Below, piece by piece: positions 5,205 to 8,271 of a DNA stretch of 8,271 bases; position 1 is the stretch's first letter; every line of letters begins with the position of its first letter. Position numbers and translations under genes: made by a program. The stretch spans positions 1-8,271 of the forward strand of contig CAMOUK010000046.1 of assembly GCA_946626535.1 (NCBI GenBank), written 5' to 3'. The notes under the pieces were generated by a model. That model was not told the origin of the DNA, searched no databases, and was given only the letters and a program-made list of their open reading frames with translations. This stretch comes from an uncultured Caryophanales bacterium. GTDB taxonomy: Bacteria > Bacillota_I > Bacilli_A > Acholeplasmatales > Anaeroplasmataceae.

Positions 5205-5810
5205 TTAAATAGATTCTAAAATAATCTTACGATTTTTCCAGAAATATTCAATTCCAGATAATATTGTAAGTACTACAGATATCATAATCATAAAGTAGCC
5301 AATTACTGCAACTGCGTTATGAATACCTGCTAAAAAGCAGATTATTATTGCAATCATAGTAACAAATGTTTTCCATTTGCCAAGCTTTGCAGCAGCAATT
5401 ACAACACCATTTGATGCAGCAACCATTCTAATACCTGATACCATAAATTCTCTAATTAAAATAATTAGAAATGCCCACATAGGAACCATAGTAGTTACAT
5501 AATCTCCCATAACTACTGGAACATATGAAATATTAAGCATTAGGATAGTTAAAGCACTAAATACTAGTAGCTTATCAGCTAGTGGATCTGCAAACTTTCC
5601 AAATGTTGTAATTAAATTATATTTTCTTGCAATTTTGCCATCTAAAAAGTCTGTAAAAGATGCGATGGCAAATATTATTAGCAATAAGAAATAAAGCCAA
5701 GAAACGTTTAAAAACAACATATTTTCCTTTAACCAAGGAATATAGCATAATATTATCATTACTGGAATTAATAATATTCTTAGCATTGTTAATTTATTAG
5801 GTAAAGTCAT
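5205..5810 (-). CDS. pgsA: CDP-diacylglycerol--glycerol-3-phosphate 3-phosphatidyltransferase (phosphatidylglycerophosphate synthase)
   Basis: This is an integral membrane enzyme that transfers the phosphatidyl group from CDP-diacylglycerol to glycerol-3-phosphate, the committed step to phosphatidylglycerol and cardiolipin. The CDP-alcohol phosphotransferase signature D-x2-DG-x2-AR-x8-G-x3-D-x3-D is complete: D54, D57, G58, A61, R62, G71, D75 and D79. The start MTLPNKLTMLRILLIP is typical of PgsA, and several hydrophobic segments (about 10-25, 36-53, 82-98, 110-126, 146-185) fit a multi-pass protein. The length of 201 aa is usual. The ATG at 5810 is preceded by AAGGGG with 8-base spacing. It lies between pheT and recA on the same strand; in many Firmicutes pgsA is followed by cinA then recA, and here cinA is absent. 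Confidence 0.96.
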   Translation of the reverse strand: MTLPNKLTMLRILLIPVMIILCYIPWLKENMLFLNVSWLYFLLLIIFAIASFTDFLDGKIARKYNLITTFGKFADPLADKLLVFSALTILMLNISYVPVVMGDYVTTMVPMWAFLIILIREFMVSGIRMVAASNGVVIAAAKLGKWKTFVTMIAIIICFLAGIHNAVAVIGYFMIMISVVLTILSGIEYFWKNRKIILESI

Positions 5811-5828
5811 AATTTTAACCCCTTAAAA

Positions 5829-5856
5829 ATTATATCATAATTATTTGTTTTAACAA
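5829..5856 (-). promoter_or_regulatory. Possible pgsA(-recA) promoter with extended -10
   Basis: On the minus strand TGATATAAT (an extended -10; TATAAT at 5829-5834) is preceded by TTGTTA (5851-5856) with a 16-base spacer. Transcription would start about 12 bases before the pgsA ATG, with the AAGGGG ribosome site at the very 5' end of the mRNA. The -35 lies in an A/T-only dyad just after the pheT stop. The very short leader lowers confidence. Confidence 0.45.
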
Positions 5857-5861
5857 ATAAA

Positions 5862-8231
5862 TTATCTTAATTTTGCACCATAAACACTTTCTAATCTAAA
5901 TAATATTGATTTAATAACCTTATCTACATCAGAAGTTTCTAATGTCTTTGTTGAATCCTCAAATGTTAGCTTAAATGCTAAAGACTTTTCATCTTCTTTT
6001 ACATTTTCGCCAGTATATAGGTCAAATAGCTCAACATTAGTTAAAATCTTCTTACCACTTTGTCTAATTAATGTTTCAATATCTAAAGCATTAATATTCT
6101 TCTTACATACTATAGCTAGGTCTCTTTCAATTGCAGGGAACTTATTAATTGGTCTATAAACAAATGTGCCCTTATCATTAATGATATCTTCAATATTGAT
6201 TTCTAAAGCAATTGTTTCATTAATTTCTTGTTCCTTAACAAATCTTGGATGTAATTGACCAATTACACCAATCATCTTATCGTTAAAGATGATCTTTGCA
6301 CATCTACCAGGATGGAAGTTTTTAGCATCGCTAAAGGCTTCATACTTAACCTTTACATTAAGCTTTTCTAACACCTTATCAAGCATACCCTTTAATAGAT
6401 AGAAATCAGCCTTTTGCTTATAGCCATTCCATTCTTCTTTAGCAAATACACCACTTAAAGCGATAGCTAGTCTAATTTCTTCTTTATCCTTGAAATAAGT
6501 TTTACCTATTTCATAGATAAATACATTATCCATCTTACGAGCATTATTATACTTAACAGCATCAATTACGCCATTAAGTAAAGATTGTCTCATGACAGCT
6601 CTATCTTCTGTCATAGGCATAAGTGGCTTAATTGCTTCCTTTTCCTGTAATGTATATAAATTTAAGTCCTTTTCAGCAATTAATGAATAAGATACTACCT
6701 CATTTAAGCCCATTGCGGCTAAATTATTTCTTAATATTCTAATTCTATTTTGGAAATAGCTTAGACCACCCTTATCTCTTGTCTTAGCTAAAGTTGTTGG
6801 AATATTTTCATAACCATATATTCTTGCAACATCTTCAGCAATATCTTGATAAGATGCCTCTAAGTCCATTCTTCTTGCTGGAATATTAATAACATATTCG
6901 TTATCAAGCTTCTTATAATCATAATCTAATCTAGTAAATACTTCTTCTAAGTACTTATTATCTAATTTAGTTCCTAAGATAGAATTAATCTTTTCTAAAG
7001 TAACTGATACTTGTTTTGGCTCAACTTCACACTTAACATCCTTAGCTACACCAGCTAAAACTTGAGCCTCACATAAATCTTCCATTAGGCTTGCTGCATA
7101 ATCTAGTGCTCTTTCAACTCTATCGTAGTCGATCTTTCTTTCAAATCTAACAGATGATTCACTCTTTAAGCCTAATCTAGATGATGTCTTTCTAATTGAT
7201 AGTGGTTCAAAGTAAGCTGCCTCTAATACGATATCAGTTGTATCATCTTCAACCTCACTATATAAGCCACCCATAACACCACCTAGGCATTGTGGATTTT
7301 TACCATCAGTAATAACGATATCATCAGCAGTTAATGTTCTTTCGATGTTATCTAAAGTAAACATCTTTTCATTTTCCTTTGCTTGTCTAATAACGATATT
7401 ATTACCTAGCTTTTTAGCATCGAAGGCATGAAGTGGTTGACCAAGCTCCATTAATACATAGTTTGTGATATCAACTACGTTATTAATTGGTCTAATGCCT
7501 GATGCAATTAATCTAGCTCTCATCCATTGTGGAGATTTTTTAATCTTCACATTTTTAATATATCTAGCTAAATACTTATAGCACTTATCTGTTTCAATCT
7601 TAACTGATACTGGATTTTTTTCTTCAATTTCATTAATTTCTCCACAAACTGGATAAATCTTTTGATTTAAAGTAGCACCTAAATCATATGCTACACCTTC
7701 AATTGATAATAAATCAGATCTATTAGATGTTAAATCTAAATCAATTACAGTATCATCAAAGCCTAATTCCTTTAAAGGATTAGAACCAACCTCAACTGAA
7801 TCATCAAAAATGTAGATACCATTTTTAAATTCTTCTTCAACATATTTTTCTTCAATTCCAAGTTCTTGAAGTGAGCATAACATACCAAATGATTCAACAC
7901 CTCTAATCTTAGAAGGCTTAATCTTAAAATCACCAGGAAGTACTGCACCTACTAAGGCTACGATAACCTTAATACCCTTAGTACAGTTTGGAGCGCCACA
8001 TACAATTTGTAATACTTCATTTCCAACATTTACCTTACAAACATGTAGGTGATCAGAATCTGGATGGTTTTCACATTCTAATACTTGACCAACAACTAAA
8101 TTAGAAGCTTCAACCATTTTTTCATAGCTTTCTATTTCACAAATATGAAAGCTTATTTGATTAAATAATTCTTCATCTGAATAATTATCTAGCTTTAAAT
8201 AATCTTTAAGCCAATTTAGTGAAACCTTCAT
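5862..8231 (-). CDS. pheT: Phenylalanyl-tRNA synthetase beta subunit (789 aa)
   Basis: This is the beta chain of the cytoplasmic alpha2-beta2 enzyme that charges tRNA-Phe. Domains follow the bacterial order: N-terminal MKVSLNWLKDYL, an EMAP/OB-type tRNA-binding domain at about 40-155 (VVGQVLECENHPDSDHLHVC), the B3/B4 editing region at about 210-390 (RPINNVVDITNYVLMELGQP, KSESSVRFER), the B5 domain at about 405-475 ending in DVARIYGY, the inactive synthetase-like core at about 490-690 (FHPGRCA at 639-645) and the C-terminal ferredoxin-fold anticodon-binding domain at about 694-789 (KFPAIERDLAIV). The length is normal and no break is seen. The ATG at 8231 lies one base after the pheS stop and uses AAGGAGGT inside the pheS 3' end. 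It forms a pheS-pheT operon; any T-box or leader control would lie outside the window. No good terminator follows before pgsA. Confidence 0.98.
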   Translation of the reverse strand: MKVSLNWLKDYLKLDNYSDEELFNQISFHICEIESYEKMVEASNLVVGQVLECENHPDSDHLHVCKVNVGNEVLQIVCGAPNCTKGIKVIVALVGAVLPGDFKIKPSKIRGVESFGMLCSLQELGIEEKYVEEEFKNGIYIFDDSVEVGSNPLKELGFDDTVIDLDLTSNRSDLLSIEGVAYDLGATLNQKIYPVCGEINEIEEKNPVSVKIETDKCYKYLARYIKNVKIKKSPQWMRARLIASGIRPINNVVDITNYVLMELGQPLHAFDAKKLGNNIVIRQAKENEKMFTLDNIERTLTADDIVITDGKNPQCLGGVMGGLYSEVEDDTTDIVLEAAYFEPLSIRKTSSRLGLKSESSVRFERKIDYDRVERALDYAASLMEDLCEAQVLAGVAKDVKCEVEPKQVSVTLEKINSILGTKLDNKYLEEVFTRLDYDYKKLDNEYVINIPARRMDLEASYQDIAEDVARIYGYENIPTTLAKTRDKGGLSYFQNRIRILRNNLAAMGLNEVVSYSLIAEKDLNLYTLQEKEAIKPLMPMTEDRAVMRQSLLNGVIDAVKYNNARKMDNVFIYEIGKTYFKDKEEIRLAIALSGVFAKEEWNGYKQKADFYLLKGMLDKVLEKLNVKVKYEAFSDAKNFHPGRCAKIIFNDKMIGVIGQLHPRFVKEQEINETIALEINIEDIINDKGTFVYRPINKFPAIERDLAIVCKKNINALDIETLIRQSGKKILTNVELFDLYTGENVKEDEKSLAFKLTFEDSTKTLETSDVDKVIKSILFRLESVYGAKLR

Positions 8232-8232
8232 C

Positions 8233-8271
8233 TTACTTTACCTCCTTAAATTGATTTAAGAATCTTAAATC
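8233..8271 (-). CDS. pheS: Phenylalanyl-tRNA synthetase alpha subunit, last 12 codons only
   Basis: The minus strand at the right edge reads DLRFLNQFKEVK followed by TAA at 8233-8235. The DLRFL-QF ending is the characteristic C-terminus of PheS, and the position one base before the pheT start matches the usual pheS-pheT operon. The rest of the gene lies beyond the window. Its last codons contain the AAGGAGGT ribosome binding site (8240-8247) of pheT, so the two subunits are translationally linked. Confidence 0.85.
   Translation of the reverse strand, partial: DLRFLNQFKEVK

Noticed and set aside
5841..5860. Hairpin (TTATTTGTT/AACAAATAA) after pheT as a terminator
   Set aside because: The stem is A/T pairs except one G-C and there is no clean T-run after it on the minus strand; it overlaps a better-supported promoter candidate for pgsA.

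Overview
The window looks like chromosome of a low-GC, Gram-positive-type bacterium (Firmicutes/Bacillota; an Erysipelotrichia-like or uncultured Bacilli lineage is my best guess). The DNA is strongly AT-rich, start sites carry strong GGAGG-type Shine-Dalgarno sequences, TGA is used as a stop, and pheS-pheT, pgsA and recA read like Firmicutes housekeeping genes. The code is the standard bacterial one: TGA ends the phosphoesterase gene and tryptophans are TGG where I checked, so this is not a Mycoplasma-type code.

Right half (about 3900-8271) is core genome, all on the minus strand. In order of transcription it holds the last codons of pheS, then pheT (phenylalanyl-tRNA synthetase beta), pgsA (phosphatidylglycerophosphate synthase), recA, and a tRNA-Ser(GCU) with its own consensus promoter and a downstream intrinsic terminator. 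The cinA gene that often separates pgsA from recA in Firmicutes is missing. RecA is short at its C-terminus, and no LexA/DinR-type box is visible in front of it.

Left half (about 50-3900) is an accessory cassette. A divergent XRE-family repressor gene (3480-3839, plus) faces a four-gene minus-strand operon: a 197-aa protein of unknown family, a calcineurin-like metallophosphoesterase carrying an extra C-terminal domain of about 230 aa, an ORF6N DNA-binding protein fused to a single-motif phospholipase-D-like domain, and an 82-aa protein of unknown family. The genes are extremely tightly packed (3-bp gap, ATGA overlap, 8-bp overlap), so they are probably made together. The two divergent promoters are mirror images about position 3418.5: each has a 17-bp spacer and each carries the same 15-bp operator-like arm at the same place. 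This predicts that the XRE protein represses both its own gene and the operon, as in prophage, mobile-element and some defence modules. Terminators flank the cassette on both sides.

I see no integrase, transposase, CRISPR array or toxin-antitoxin pair of a known type. The most interesting object is the XRE-controlled operon, a candidate undescribed nuclease/phosphoesterase module, possibly for phage defence or mobile-element maintenance. That role is inference from domain content, packing and regulation; nothing in the sequence proves it.
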